This document shows, in pieces, positions 26,984 through 35,027 of a DNA stretch of 64,000 bases. Where the stretch lies: assembly GCF_042610495.1 (NCBI RefSeq), contig NZ_JBHGAP010000001.1, forward strand, positions 186,001 to 250,000. The letters are read 5' to 3'. Position 1 is the stretch's first letter. Each line of letters opens with the position of its first letter. The notes below the pieces were generated by a model. The model did not search any database, was not told the DNA's origin, and was given only the letters and a program-made list of their open reading frames with translations. The stretch is from RU20A sp042610495 (GTDB taxonomy: Bacteria; Pseudomonadota; Alphaproteobacteria; Rhizobiales; Rhizobiaceae). The position numbers were made by a program, and so were the translations under genes.

Positions 26984-27502
26984 ATGAACACGAACGCGAA
27001 GCTGAAAGTCCAGCCGGTTGCTGCCAAGGATCCCCACGAGGACGCCATCCGCAACCTCTACCTCGAATCCCTGCACCTCGTCGAGCGCCTGCATCGCCGT
27101 CTGCTCGATGTCATCAAGGACGAATTCGACCGCCAGGGTCGCGACGACGTCAACGCCGTGCAGGCGCTCCTGCTCTTCAACATCGGCAATTCCGAGCTGA
27201 CCGCCGGTGAACTGCGCTCGCGCGGTTACTATCTCGGCTCCAACGTCTCCTACAACGTCAAGAAGCTGGTCGATCTCGGCCTGATCAACCACCAGCGCTC
27301 CCGCGTCGACCGCCGCGCCGTCCGCATCAGCCTGACGGAAGACGGCCAGGAAATCGCCGAAACGGTCGCCAAGCTCTATGACCGCCACGTCGGCTCCATC
27401 CAGAAGGTCGGCGGCATCGGCACCGACGAGTTCACCCAGATGAACAAGCTCCTCCAGCGCCTCGACCGCTTCTGGAACGACAGCATCGCCTACCGCCTGT
27501 AA
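26984..27502 (+). CDS. ldtR: MarR-type transcriptional regulator LdtR
   Basis: This 172-residue winged-helix protein matches LdtR, first described in Liberibacter asiaticus, where it controls the L,D-transpeptidase gene ldtP and stress tolerance. The helix-turn-helix lies around residues 65-100 (GNSELTAGELRSRGYYLGSN), and the wing has VDRRAVRISLTEDG. Long N- and C-terminal helices should form the dimer. ATG codons exist at 26978 and 26984; the latter is better spaced from the GAGG at 26971-26974. ldtP follows in the same direction, and the conserved pairing strongly supports the assignment. Confidence 0.9.
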   Translation: MNTNAKLKVQPVAAKDPHEDAIRNLYLESLHLVERLHRRLLDVIKDEFDRQGRDDVNAVQALLLFNIGNSELTAGELRSRGYYLGSNVSYNVKKLVDLGLINHQRSRVDRRAVRISLTEDGQEIAETVAKLYDRHVGSIQKVGGIGTDEFTQMNKLLQRLDRFWNDSIAYRL

Positions 27503-27879
27503 CGCATCCCGTTTCCTGGGAGGGAAGGGCCCCGCGCGCCGAAAGGCCGCGCGCGGGCCCATCGCGTTTTCGGGGTATCGGCTCCGCCTTCGGTCACCGC
27601 CGATTGTTGCCCGCGCGCCACGCTCGCGCTGTCGTGTGCGGGAGCCGGCGATCCCGAAAGCCGCAAACACGCTTTGGCCATATTGCTGTGACAGCCCGAA
27701 TGTGGATAAGCCGCATTGCCTGCGCACGTCCCGACCTCCCGACGGAACGTGCAGATGACGCGGAAGCTCGCGCGAACGTGAGACGCGAGTGAAGGCCGCC
27801 CGCGCTATGGGGTGGACAATTGTTAACCCTGTTTGTGATAGGGCCGAAGCGACGTTATCGGACCCGGATGGTAGGAAAC
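27503..27879 (+). other. ldtR-ldtP intergenic region (377 bases)
   Basis: No gene is apparent here. The left end carries a GC-rich hairpin (see terminator entry). The right end, just before ldtP, is more AT-rich and contains the 8-base palindrome ACAATTGT at 27816-27823 followed by TAACCC. This is a candidate promoter/operator area for ldtP control by LdtR. I could not assign -35/-10 elements with confidence. Confidence 0.4.
27537..27570 (+). terminator. GC-rich hairpin after ldtR, possible terminator
   Basis: GGGCCCCGCGCG pairs with CGCGCGCGGGCCC around a CCGAAAGGC loop. The T-run is displaced (TTTT about 7 bases after the stem), so it may be a weak or Rho-assisted terminator of ldtR. Confidence 0.5.
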
Positions 27880-29208
27880 ATGTCGAAGAAATCTCGGATT
27901 GAAGCCGTTTCGCGCCGCGCCTTCCTGCGCAGTGCCGCAACGATCGGGGCTGCGGCCTGGGCTGGAACAGCCGCCGCACAGCAGGCGCTTGAAGAGATCA
28001 TCAACGCGCCGACCCGTGGCAGCTGGGACGACCAGTTCGACGCCAAGGGCACCTCGCGCACGGCAACGGCCACAGTTTCCAACACGCCGATCTTCAGCCT
28101 TGAAACGCTCACCTATACCCAGACAGCCATTGCCCAGTATCAGCAGATCGTCGCCAATGGCGGCTGGCCGCAGGTCAATTCGCCCGTCACGCTCCAGCTC
28201 GGCGTCTCGGACCCGGCCGTGCAGGCCCTGCGCCAGCGCCTGATCATCTCCGGCGACCTTCCGCGCGAGGCCGGCATTTCCAACGCCTTCGACAGCTATG
28301 TCGATGGCGCGGTCAAGCGCTTCCAGGCCCGTCACGGCCTTCCGGCTGACGGCGTTCTCGGCGAATTCTCCGTCAAGGCGCTCAACATCTCTGCCGACGT
28401 GCGCCTGAACCAGCTGAACACGAACCTGGTGCGCCTCCAGTCCATGTCGGGCGATCTCGGCCAGCGCTACGTTGCCGTCAACATCCCCGCTGCCTCGATC
28501 GAGGCCGTGGAAAACGGCCGTGTCGTGCAGCGTCATACGGCGATCGTCGGCCGCATCAGCCGCCCGACCCACATCATCAATTCGCAGATCTACGAAGTCA
28601 TCCTGAACCCCTACTGGACCGCTCCGCGCTCGATCGTCGAAAAGGACATCGTGCCGCTGATGCGCAAGGATCCGACCTATCTCAGCAAGAACTCGATCCG
28701 CCTCATCGACGGCAACGGTCAGGAAGTCGCGCCCGAGACGATCGACTGGAACGCCGACAAGGCCCCTAACGTGACCTTCCGTCAGGATCCGGGCAAGACC
28801 AATGCCATGGCCTCCACGAAGATCAACTTCCACAACCCGAACAACGAATACATGCACGACACGCCCCAGCAGGGCCTGTTCAACAAGCTCGCCCGCTTCG
28901 AAAGCTCGGGCTGCGTGCGCGTGCAGAACGTTCGTGACCTGACCGTCTGGCTGCTGCGCGACACGCCCGGCTGGACCCGTCAGCAGATCGAGGCGACCAT
29001 CCGCGCCGGCAACAATACGCCGATCAAGCTGGCGGTCGAAGTGCCCGTCTACTTCAAGTACATCACCGCCTGGTCGGTCATGGATGGCGTCGTGCAGTTC
29101 CGCGACGACATCTACCAGATGGATGGCGACCAGCAGCTGGCGCTCCAGACCACGACGGGCATCGAGCAGTCCGCCGGCACCGTCGAACAGCTGCCCCTGG
29201 CGCAGTAG
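27880..29208 (+). CDS. ldtP: Tat-exported L,D-transpeptidase LdtP
   Basis: The 442-residue protein should cross-link or edit peptidoglycan in the periplasm. It starts MSKKSRIEAVSRRAFLRSA, a twin-arginine signal ending near AAQ; the upstream AGGA supports this start over in-frame ATGs at 27820 and 27868. A peptidoglycan-binding domain spans about residues 115-170 (DPAVQALRQRL to LGEFSVKALN). The YkuD catalytic domain covers about 205-390, with His326 and the nucleophile Cys345 in SSGCVRV. The pairing with ldtR immediately upstream matches the known LdtR-LdtP unit. Confidence 0.92.
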   Translation: MSKKSRIEAVSRRAFLRSAATIGAAAWAGTAAAQQALEEIINAPTRGSWDDQFDAKGTSRTATATVSNTPIFSLETLTYTQTAIAQYQQIVANGGWPQVNSPVTLQLGVSDPAVQALRQRLIISGDLPREAGISNAFDSYVDGAVKRFQARHGLPADGVLGEFSVKALNISADVRLNQLNTNLVRLQSMSGDLGQRYVAVNIPAASIEAVENGRVVQRHTAIVGRISRPTHIINSQIYEVILNPYWTAPRSIVEKDIVPLMRKDPTYLSKNSIRLIDGNGQEVAPETIDWNADKAPNVTFRQDPGKTNAMASTKINFHNPNNEYMHDTPQQGLFNKLARFESSGCVRVQNVRDLTVWLLRDTPGWTRQQIEATIRAGNNTPIKLAVEVPVYFKYITAWSVMDGVVQFRDDIYQMDGDQQLALQTTTGIEQSAGTVEQLPLAQ

Positions 29209-29256
29209 GACGGTCGGCGGCCCTCGGCGGCCTCCAAGGGCTGCTTGGTTTACCCC

Positions 29257-29340
29257 GTCATTCTCGGGCTTGCCTCGAGGATCCACGGCCAAGAACGCGG
29301 ATCGTGACGCATGGATGGTCGGGTCAAGCCCGATCATGAC
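29257..29340. repeat. Imperfect inverted repeat (dispersed-palindrome type)
   Basis: The left arm begins GTCATTCTCGGGCTTG and the right arm, read on the minus strand, begins GTCATGATCGGGCTTGAC; both continue to a GGATCCA or GGATGGT-like inner end. The arms of about 30 bases enclose about 25 bases. Such GTCAT-CGGGCTTG palindromes are scattered through many alphaproteobacterial genomes. It sits in the 328-base ldtP-glyA gap, which holds no gene. Confidence 0.65.
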
Positions 29341-29375
29341 ACCGGAAAAGTTTGCGCATATGTGTGCAGTTTGCG

Positions 29376-29417
29376 GGCCGTATCTTCCCCGGAAGATGCG
29401 GCCTTTCGCGTTTTGAC
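29376..29417 (+). terminator. Strong hairpin before glyA, probable terminator or leader structure
   Basis: GGCCGTATCTTCC (29376-29388) pairs with GGAAGATGCGGCC (29391-29403) with one mismatch. It is followed by TTTCGCGTTTT, so it could terminate read-through from ldtP. It could also form part of a glyA leader if the promoter lies further upstream. Confidence 0.5.
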
Positions 29418-29536
29418 CGGTGGTGTCGGGGCAGGCGCGCCGCTGCTGCGAAATGGCGCAATCGGCACAGCGGAACTTGCTCTTGGCGTGTCAGGAAGTT
29501 AAAGACCCTGTCACCCACAAAGAGGAGTGTCTCGCG

Positions 29537-30832
29537 ATGCTTGCCGAAAACAAGTCCCCTTTCTTCACCCGCCCGCTTGCCGAGAGCGACCCGGAGATCT
29601 TCGGCGCCATCGAAAAGGAGCTGGGCCGCCAGCGCCACGAGATCGAGCTGATTGCCTCTGAAAACATCGTCTCTCGCGCCGTGCTCGAAGCCCAGGGCTC
29701 GATCATGACGAACAAGTATGCCGAGGGCTATCCGGGCAAGCGCTATTACGGCGGCTGCCAGTTCGTCGATATCGCCGAAGAACTCGCCATCGAGCGCGCC
29801 AAGAAGCTCTTCGGCGTCAACTTCGCCAACGTCCAGCCGAATTCCGGCTCGCAGATGAACCAGGCCGTCTTCCTCGCGCTTCTCCAGCCGGGCGATACCT
29901 TCATGGGCCTCGACCTCAACTCGGGCGGTCACCTGACCCACGGTTCTCCGGTCAACATGTCCGGCAAGTGGTTCAACGTCGTCTCCTACGGCGTGCGCGA
30001 AGACGATCATCAGCTCGACATGGACGATGTCGCCAAGAAGGCCGAGCAGCACAAGCCGAAGCTGATCATCGCCGGCGGCACCGCCTATTCCCGCATCTGG
30101 GACTGGAAGCGCTTCCGCGAGATCGCCGATTCCGTCGGCGCCTACCTGATGGTCGACATGGCCCACATCGCCGGTCTCGTCGCCGGTGGCCAGCATCCGT
30201 CGCCGTTCCCGCATTGCCATGTCGCGACGTCCACCACGCACAAGTCGCTGCGCGGTCCGCGCGGCGGCATGATCCTGACGAATGACGAGGATCTGGCCAA
30301 GAAGTTCAACTCGGCCGTCTTCCCCGGCCTGCAGGGCGGCCCACTGATGCACGTCATCGCCGCCAAGGCCGTTGCCTTCGGCGAAGCGCTGCAGCCGGAG
30401 TTCAAGGACTACGCTGCCCAGGTCGTCAAGAATGCCAAGGCGCTGGCCGATACGCTCATCAAGCAGAACCTCGACATCGTCTCGGGCGGCACCGACAACC
30501 ACCTGATGCTGGTCGATCTGCGCAAGAAGAACGCCACCGGCAAGCGGGCGGAAGCCGGCCTAGGCCGCGCCTACATCACCTGCAACAAGAACGGCATTCC
30601 CTTCGACCCCGAAAAGCCCTTCGTCACCTCCGGCATCCGCCTCGGCACGCCGGCAGGCACGACGCGCGGCTTCAAGGAAGCGGAATTCACCGAGATCGGC
30701 AACCTGATCGTTGAAGTGCTCGACGGCCTCAAGGTCGCAAACTCCGACGAAGGCAACGCCGCCGTCGAAGCCGGCGTGCGCGAGAAGGTCGTGGCGCTCA
30801 CCGATCGCTTCCCGATGTACCCCTATATGTAA
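29537..30832 (+). CDS. glyA: Serine hydroxymethyltransferase
   Basis: GlyA converts serine and tetrahydrofolate to glycine and methylene-THF using PLP. From the ATG at 29537, preceded by AGAGGAG at 29521-29527, the protein has 431 residues starting MLAENKSPFF. An upstream in-frame start would add 39 residues without family similarity. The PLP lysine is Lys236 in TSTTHKSLRGPRGG, and LIASENIVSRAV and EGYPGKRYYGG motifs are intact. nrdR follows after 20 bases, the usual Rhizobiales order. I looked for a glycine riboswitch upstream and saw none. Confidence 0.97.
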   Translation: MLAENKSPFFTRPLAESDPEIFGAIEKELGRQRHEIELIASENIVSRAVLEAQGSIMTNKYAEGYPGKRYYGGCQFVDIAEELAIERAKKLFGVNFANVQPNSGSQMNQAVFLALLQPGDTFMGLDLNSGGHLTHGSPVNMSGKWFNVVSYGVREDDHQLDMDDVAKKAEQHKPKLIIAGGTAYSRIWDWKRFREIADSVGAYLMVDMAHIAGLVAGGQHPSPFPHCHVATSTTHKSLRGPRGGMILTNDEDLAKKFNSAVFPGLQGGPLMHVIAAKAVAFGEALQPEFKDYAAQVVKNAKALADTLIKQNLDIVSGGTDNHLMLVDLRKKNATGKRAEAGLGRAYITCNKNGIPFDPEKPFVTSGIRLGTPAGTTRGFKEAEFTEIGNLIVEVLDGLKVANSDEGNAAVEAGVREKVVALTDRFPMYPYM

Positions 30833-30852
30833 TCGGGGACGAAGGACGGTTC

Positions 30853-31326
30853 ATGCGCTGCCCCTATTGTGGCTCCGAAGACAGTCAGGTGAAGGACTCG
30901 CGTCCGGCGGAGGATGGCAACGCCATCCGCCGCCGGCGCATCTGCCCGGATTGCGGCGGTCGCTTCACGACGTTCGAGCGGGTGCAGCTGCGTGAACTCG
31001 TCATCGTCAAGAAATCCGGCCGGAAGGTGCCTTTCGACCGGGACAAGCTGCAGCGCTCCTTCGAGATCGCGCTGCGCAAGCGGCCTGTGGACCGCGACCG
31101 CATCGACCGCGCCGTTTCCGGCATCGTCCGGCGGCTGGAAAGCGTGGGCGAGACGGAAATCCCCTCCGAGGAGATCGGCCTTCAGGTGCTGGAAGCCCTC
31201 AAGAGCCTCGATGACGTGGCCTTCGTGCGCTATGCCTCGGTCTACCGCGATTTCTCCCATGCCGAAGACTTCGAGAAGGTGATCGCCGAAATCTCCGCCA
31301 AGATCGCCCGCGATCCCGGCAAATGA
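30853..31326 (+). CDS. nrdR: Transcriptional repressor NrdR
   Basis: NrdR senses ATP/dATP and represses ribonucleotide reductase genes. The 157-residue length is typical. An N-terminal zinc ribbon is formed by CPYC (3-6) and CPDC (about 31-34), followed by the conserved RFTTFERV segment. An ATP-cone domain spans about residues 49-139 (VIVKKSGRKVPFDRDKL). Its stop overlaps the ribD start by 4 bases (ATGA). Target NrdR boxes are not expected here, since no nrd gene is in the window. Confidence 0.96.
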   Translation: MRCPYCGSEDSQVKDSRPAEDGNAIRRRRICPDCGGRFTTFERVQLRELVIVKKSGRKVPFDRDKLQRSFEIALRKRPVDRDRIDRAVSGIVRRLESVGETEIPSEEIGLQVLEALKSLDDVAFVRYASVYRDFSHAEDFEKVIAEISAKIARDPGK

Positions 31327-32513
31327 GCGTGGCGGCCTTCGATAGCAGTGCGGTGCGCATTGCCGAACGCGACGCGCACTGGATGGCTGCGGCCCTGCGG
31401 CGCGCGGCGCGCAACACCGGCCGCACGGCTTCCAACCCCTCCGTCGGCTGCCTCGTGGTCGCGCCCGGTGCCGACGGCCGTGACGAGGTCGTTGCCCGTG
31501 CCGTCACGGCGGTGGGCGGAAGGCCGCATGCCGAGACCGAGGCCCTGAAAATTGCCGGCGACCGCGCCCGTGGCGCCACTGTCTACGTGACGCTCGAGCC
31601 CTGCTCCCACCACGGCAAGACCCCGCCCTGCGTCAATGCCCTCATCGCGGCCGGTGTGTCGCGGGTCGTCGTCTCCGTCACCGATCCCGATCCGCGCGTC
31701 AGCGGCCGCGGCTTTGCGCTTTTGCGCCAGGCCGGCATCGAGGTGGTGACCGGCGTGCTGGAAGAGGAGGGCGAACGCGCCCTCGACGCCTATCTGCGCC
31801 GCCAGCGAAAGGGCCGTCCGCTCGTCACGCTCAAGCTTGCCGTGTCCGCCGATGGCATGGTCGGTCGGCAGGGTGAGGGGCAGGTGGCGATCACCGGGCC
31901 CGAGGCCCGCGCCCGGGTGCAGAACTGGCGTGCCCGCTCGGATGCGATCCTCGTCGGCGTGGGCACGGCGATCGCAGATGATCCGCTGCTGACCTGCCGT
32001 ATTCCCGGCATGGAAGCGCGCTCGCCACACCGCATCGTTCTCGACAGGCGCCTTGAGCTGCCCGTGGCCTCAAGGCTCGTGGCGACCGCGCGCGATGTGC
32101 CGCTTCTGGTCGTCGGCGGGGAGCGTCGGCCGGACGGCGAGACAGTCGAACGGTCCGCCGATGCGGTGGCCGCACTCGCCCGCGAGGCGTCACGCAGCAT
32201 GCGTCGCGCCGCGCTGGAAGCGGCCGGCGCCGAGGTGATCGAGGTCGATCCGGGTGCGCTGGAGACGGTGCTGGAAATGCTTGCCGGGCGCGGCATTGCC
32301 TCGCTCTTCGTAGAAGGCGGCGCCCGCGTGGCAGCCGATTTCCTCGCCGCCGGCCTGGTCGACCGTATCGCGCTTTTCACCGCGCCGCGGTTCATCGGCG
32401 AGGGCGGCATTGCATCGCCGGTTACGCGCGACCACATACCGGACGGCTTTGCGCTTCGCCAAACCCGAACGCTTGGCGAAGATCGCCTCGACATCTATGA
32501 AAGGGCCTCCTGA
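31323..32513 (+). CDS. ribD: Bifunctional riboflavin deaminase/reductase
   Basis: RibD carries out the second and third steps of riboflavin synthesis: deamination of the pyrimidine, then reduction of its ribosyl side chain. The N-terminal deaminase domain has the zinc motifs PHAETEAL (near residue 64) and EPCSHHGKTPPC (near 91). The reductase domain begins at about residue 160 with TLKLAVSADGMVG and ends with the FVEGGARVAADFL segment. The 396 residues are a little longer than E. coli RibD (367). It overlaps nrdR by 4 bases and ribE by 1 base, so the three genes are translationally coupled. Confidence 0.95.
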   Translation: MSVAAFDSSAVRIAERDAHWMAAALRRAARNTGRTASNPSVGCLVVAPGADGRDEVVARAVTAVGGRPHAETEALKIAGDRARGATVYVTLEPCSHHGKTPPCVNALIAAGVSRVVVSVTDPDPRVSGRGFALLRQAGIEVVTGVLEEEGERALDAYLRRQRKGRPLVTLKLAVSADGMVGRQGEGQVAITGPEARARVQNWRARSDAILVGVGTAIADDPLLTCRIPGMEARSPHRIVLDRRLELPVASRLVATARDVPLLVVGGERRPDGETVERSADAVAALAREASRSMRRAALEAAGAEVIEVDPGALETVLEMLAGRGIASLFVEGGARVAADFLAAGLVDRIALFTAPRFIGEGGIASPVTRDHIPDGFALRQTRTLGEDRLDIYERAS

Positions 32514-33136
32514 TGTTTACCGGCATCGTCACCGATATCGGCACCGTCGCCGCCGTCACGCCGCTCGACCACGGAGTCGGCCTGCGCATCGAGACACAGT
32601 ATGATCCTGCGGGCATCGACATCGGCGCCTCCATTGCCTGCTCGGGCGTGTGTCTGACCGTCACGCGCCTGCCGGAGTCCGCCGACACGGCGCGCTGGTT
32701 CGAGGTCGAAGCCTGGGAAGAAGCCCTGCGGCTGACCACCATTGCCACCTGGACCGCTGGCACCCGCATCAATCTGGAGCGCTCGCTGAAGATCGGCGAC
32801 GAGCTCGGCGGCCACCTCGTATCCGGTCATGTGGATGACCGCGCCGAGATCCTCTCCGTCACCGCCGAAGGCGACGCGACGCGCTTTCGCCTGCGCGCGC
32901 CGGCCCATCTTGCCCGCTTCGTCGCACCGAAGGGCTCCGTGGCGCTCGACGGCACGTCGCTTACGGTGAATGCCGTCTCCGGCACCGATTTCGACGTGCT
33001 GCTCATCCGTCACTCCCTTGAAGTCACCACCTGGGGTGAGCGGAAGGCCGGCGACAGCGTCAATTTCGAGGTCGATACGATGGCGCGCTATGCCGCGCGT
33101 CTGGCCGAGTTTCCGGCGCCCGAGCCGGAAGCGTGA
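32513..33136 (+). CDS. ribE: Riboflavin synthase alpha chain
   Basis: This enzyme dismutates two lumazine molecules to riboflavin. The 207-residue protein has the two lumazine-binding repeats of the family, beginning MFTGIVTDIGTV and, in the second half, GHVDDRAEI; it includes the conserved CSGVCLTV and SLTVNAV segments. Overlap with ribD is 1 base (TGATG). The partner enzyme RibH is separated by two opposite-strand genes and about 1.4 kb. No FMN riboswitch is evident upstream. Confidence 0.96.
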   Translation: MFTGIVTDIGTVAAVTPLDHGVGLRIETQYDPAGIDIGASIACSGVCLTVTRLPESADTARWFEVEAWEEALRLTTIATWTAGTRINLERSLKIGDELGGHLVSGHVDDRAEILSVTAEGDATRFRLRAPAHLARFVAPKGSVALDGTSLTVNAVSGTDFDVLLIRHSLEVTTWGERKAGDSVNFEVDTMARYAARLAEFPAPEPEA

Positions 33137-33148
33137 GAACGCAAAAAA

Positions 33149-33172
33149 GCCCCCGCCCGTGAGGGCAGGGGC
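33149..33172 (-). terminator. Terminator downstream of the small exported protein gene
   Basis: GCCCCCGCCC pairs with GGGCAGGGGC around GTGA. Six A at 33143-33148 give a U-run on the minus strand, so it ends the leftward gene at 33199-33546. It may also stop ribE transcription partially. Confidence 0.75.
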
Positions 33173-33198
33173 CGTGCATGCGACAGCCGTAGGAGGGC

Positions 33199-33546
33199 TT
33201 AGCGCACGTAGAAGGTCAGGCTTCCATCGGCCGCCTGTTCGGCGCCGACCACATTGCCGATCTCGACATTGCGGGCCTTCAATTCCTTCACCAGCTTCGG
33301 ATTGCTGGCGAGCGCCTGCTGGAACTTGGCCTGTTCGCGCGGCGTCTGCTGCGCCATGCCGTCCTCCTCATCGAACGAGCTCTGCGTAGCCCAGTCGAGC
33401 TGCTCGATATTGAAGTCGTTACCCTTGAAGTGCTTGACCGTATGGTCAACCTGCTGGGGCGCGGTTTCCATCGCGGCATTGGCGATGCCGGCAAAGGGCA
33501 GGCCGGTCAACACAACGATGGCGGTGAGTTTGGTGATCCCGTTCAT
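33199..33546 (-). CDS. Small exported protein of unknown function (115 aa)
   Basis: I do not recognise this protein. It has a convincing Sec signal peptide (MNGITKLTAIVVLTGLPFAGIANA, cleavage after about residue 24). The mature part is about 90 residues, hydrophilic, Gln-rich, without cysteine, and ends in a short beta-type segment (GSLTFYVR). The ATG at 33546 is the only sensible start. It is transcribed alone towards ribE, with a terminator at its 3' end. Confidence 0.72.
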   Translation of the reverse strand: MNGITKLTAIVVLTGLPFAGIANAAMETAPQQVDHTVKHFKGNDFNIEQLDWATQSSFDEEDGMAQQTPREQAKFQQALASNPKLVKELKARNVEIGNVVGAEQAADGSLTFYVR

Positions 33547-33791
33547 GGTTCTTCTCCATAACTTTTCCGTTCCGACAGCTCTTCGAGCCTGTCGGTCAGG
33601 TCTGGTCTCGATGGCGCGAGTGCGTCAGGGAAGGCCGGGTTGATGTCTTCGGCGGTCCGGCGGGTGGGTTCCCGTCGCCGTCGACACCAGTAGATTTAAT
33701 CGAAACGCGCGGTTTGAAAAGGCCCTAAGGCCATGGTTTTTCGTTAAAAATTGTCCATCAAACGCCGGGCTGCGCAAGCCTGTGCCTGCCG

Positions 33792-33816
33792 TGTGAACGA
33801 TGCATTATCGTTCACA
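33792..33816. repeat. Perfect 10-base inverted repeat overlapping the GNAT stop codon
   Basis: TGTGAACGAT and ATCGTTCACA flank the 5-base loop GCATT. The last codons and stop of the leftward acetyltransferase gene lie within it. No T-run follows on the minus strand, so it is not a standard terminator. A protein-binding operator or an RNA 3'-end stabilising stem are possible. Confidence 0.6.
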
Positions 33817-34323
33817 TATGATCACGTTCGCCCCGTGATAGGTGGTCCGCTTGACTTCGTGAAAATGCAGCTTGGCGGCGACGCGCAGCGAAGCGTGGTT
33901 TTCGAGGTCGATGATGCAGGTGCGCTTCATGTTCGGAAACTGCTGCTCGCCCCAGCGCAGCGCCGCTGCCACCGCCTCCGTCGCAAGGCCGCGTCCCGCC
34001 GCGCGTGGGGAAAGCGCCCAGCCGGTTTCCATCGTGCCTTCCAGAGAGGGGACGATGACCCTGTGCAGATCGTGAAAGCCCGCTTCGCCGATAAAGGCGC
34101 CGGTCTCCTTGTCCTGCAGGGCAAAGAAGCCGAAGCCGAAATAATGCCACATGCCAACCTGGCGCAGGAACCGCGTCCAGGCCTGTTCCCGGGAAAAGGG
34201 AACGCCCCCGATGAAGCGCGTCACCATGGGGTCGGCAAAAAGCGCGGCATAGGGTGCAAAATCATCGCGCCGGTAGGGACGCAGGATCAGGCGCTCGGTC
34301 TCGATCTGGGGAACGGTCTGCAT
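33805..34323 (-). CDS. GNAT family N-acetyltransferase (RimJ/RimL-like)
   Basis: The 172-residue protein fits the GNAT fold used to transfer acetyl groups from acetyl-CoA. It begins with the ETERLILRPYRRDD segment typical of RimJ/RimL-like members. The acetyl-CoA-binding motif A appears as ALSPRAAGRGLATEAVAAAL near residue 105, followed by CIIDLENHASLRVAAKLHF. Its substrate is unknown. It runs opposite to the riboflavin genes and lies between ribE and ribH. Confidence 0.88.
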   Translation of the reverse strand: MQTVPQIETERLILRPYRRDDFAPYAALFADPMVTRFIGGVPFSREQAWTRFLRQVGMWHYFGFGFFALQDKETGAFIGEAGFHDLHRVIVPSLEGTMETGWALSPRAAGRGLATEAVAAALRWGEQQFPNMKRTCIIDLENHASLRVAAKLHFHEVKRTTYHGANVIICER

Positions 34324-34565
34324 CCGGCTCCTATCGTCTCACGGGGCATGGCGTGGTCTCGAACACGCAGAATCAGCTTTGCCGGCTAAGCCTGCATGGC
34401 ACGGCGGATGAGCGCAAGTCTGCGACGAACTCCGCCGCCGACCCGGGGCCGCGCGGTCGGGCGCCGCACGGAAAGTGCTTGCCATTCGGGCCCGGGCGTG
34501 GTTTTACCGCGCCACACGGCCGGGTGATGATCCGGCCCTTTTCGCGTTTCCCTTAGGTGAATGTC

Positions 34566-35027
34566 ATGGCTGAGAACGAGACCCCCCATCTGCTGATCGT
34601 CGAGGCCCGATATTGGGAAGGCATGGCGGATGCCCTGCTGGAAGGCGCAACGAGCGCGCTCGATGCTGCCGGCGCGACCTACGACGTCGTCACCGTTCCC
34701 GGCGCGCTCGAAATTCCGCCGGCCATCGCCATGGCGCTCGACGGTGCGGACGAAGGCGTTGTCGACTATGATGGCTATGTCACGCTCGGTGTCATCATGC
34801 GCGGCGAAACCTACCATTTCGACGTGGTGGCCAACGAAAGCTGCCGCGCCCTGATGGATCTCGCCGTCAGCGAGAGCCTGGCGCTCGGCAACGGCATCCA
34901 GACGGTCGAAAATGAAGCACAAGGCTGGGCGCGGGCCCGCAAGAGCGAGATGGACAAGGGCGGTGCTGCCGCCCGCGCCGCGCTCTCCATGATCGCGCTC
35001 AAGCAGAAGTTCGCCGGAGAGGCATGA
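34566..35027 (+). CDS. ribH: 6,7-dimethyl-8-ribityllumazine synthase
   Basis: RibH makes lumazine, the substrate of riboflavin synthase. The start ATG at 34566 (MAENETPHLLIVEARYW) is preceded by AGGTGA at 34555-34560, while an in-frame GTG at 34557 lies inside that ribosome-binding site. The 153-residue protein has the conserved VPGALEIPPAIAMAL and GVIMRGETYHFDVVANES segments with the active-site His. Its stop overlaps nusB by 4 bases (ATGA). About 1.4 kb and two opposite-strand genes separate it from ribE. Confidence 0.95.
   Translation: MAENETPHLLIVEARYWEGMADALLEGATSALDAAGATYDVVTVPGALEIPPAIAMALDGADEGVVDYDGYVTLGVIMRGETYHFDVVANESCRALMDLAVSESLALGNGIQTVENEAQGWARARKSEMDKGGAAARAALSMIALKQKFAGEA

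Noticed and set aside
29209..29536. Possible glycine or SAM-type riboswitch before glyA
   Set aside because: Only simple inverted repeats were found; no aptamer core could be matched.
34324..34565. Possible FMN riboswitch before ribH
   Set aside because: The conserved RFN-element blocks are not present here or before ribD/ribE.
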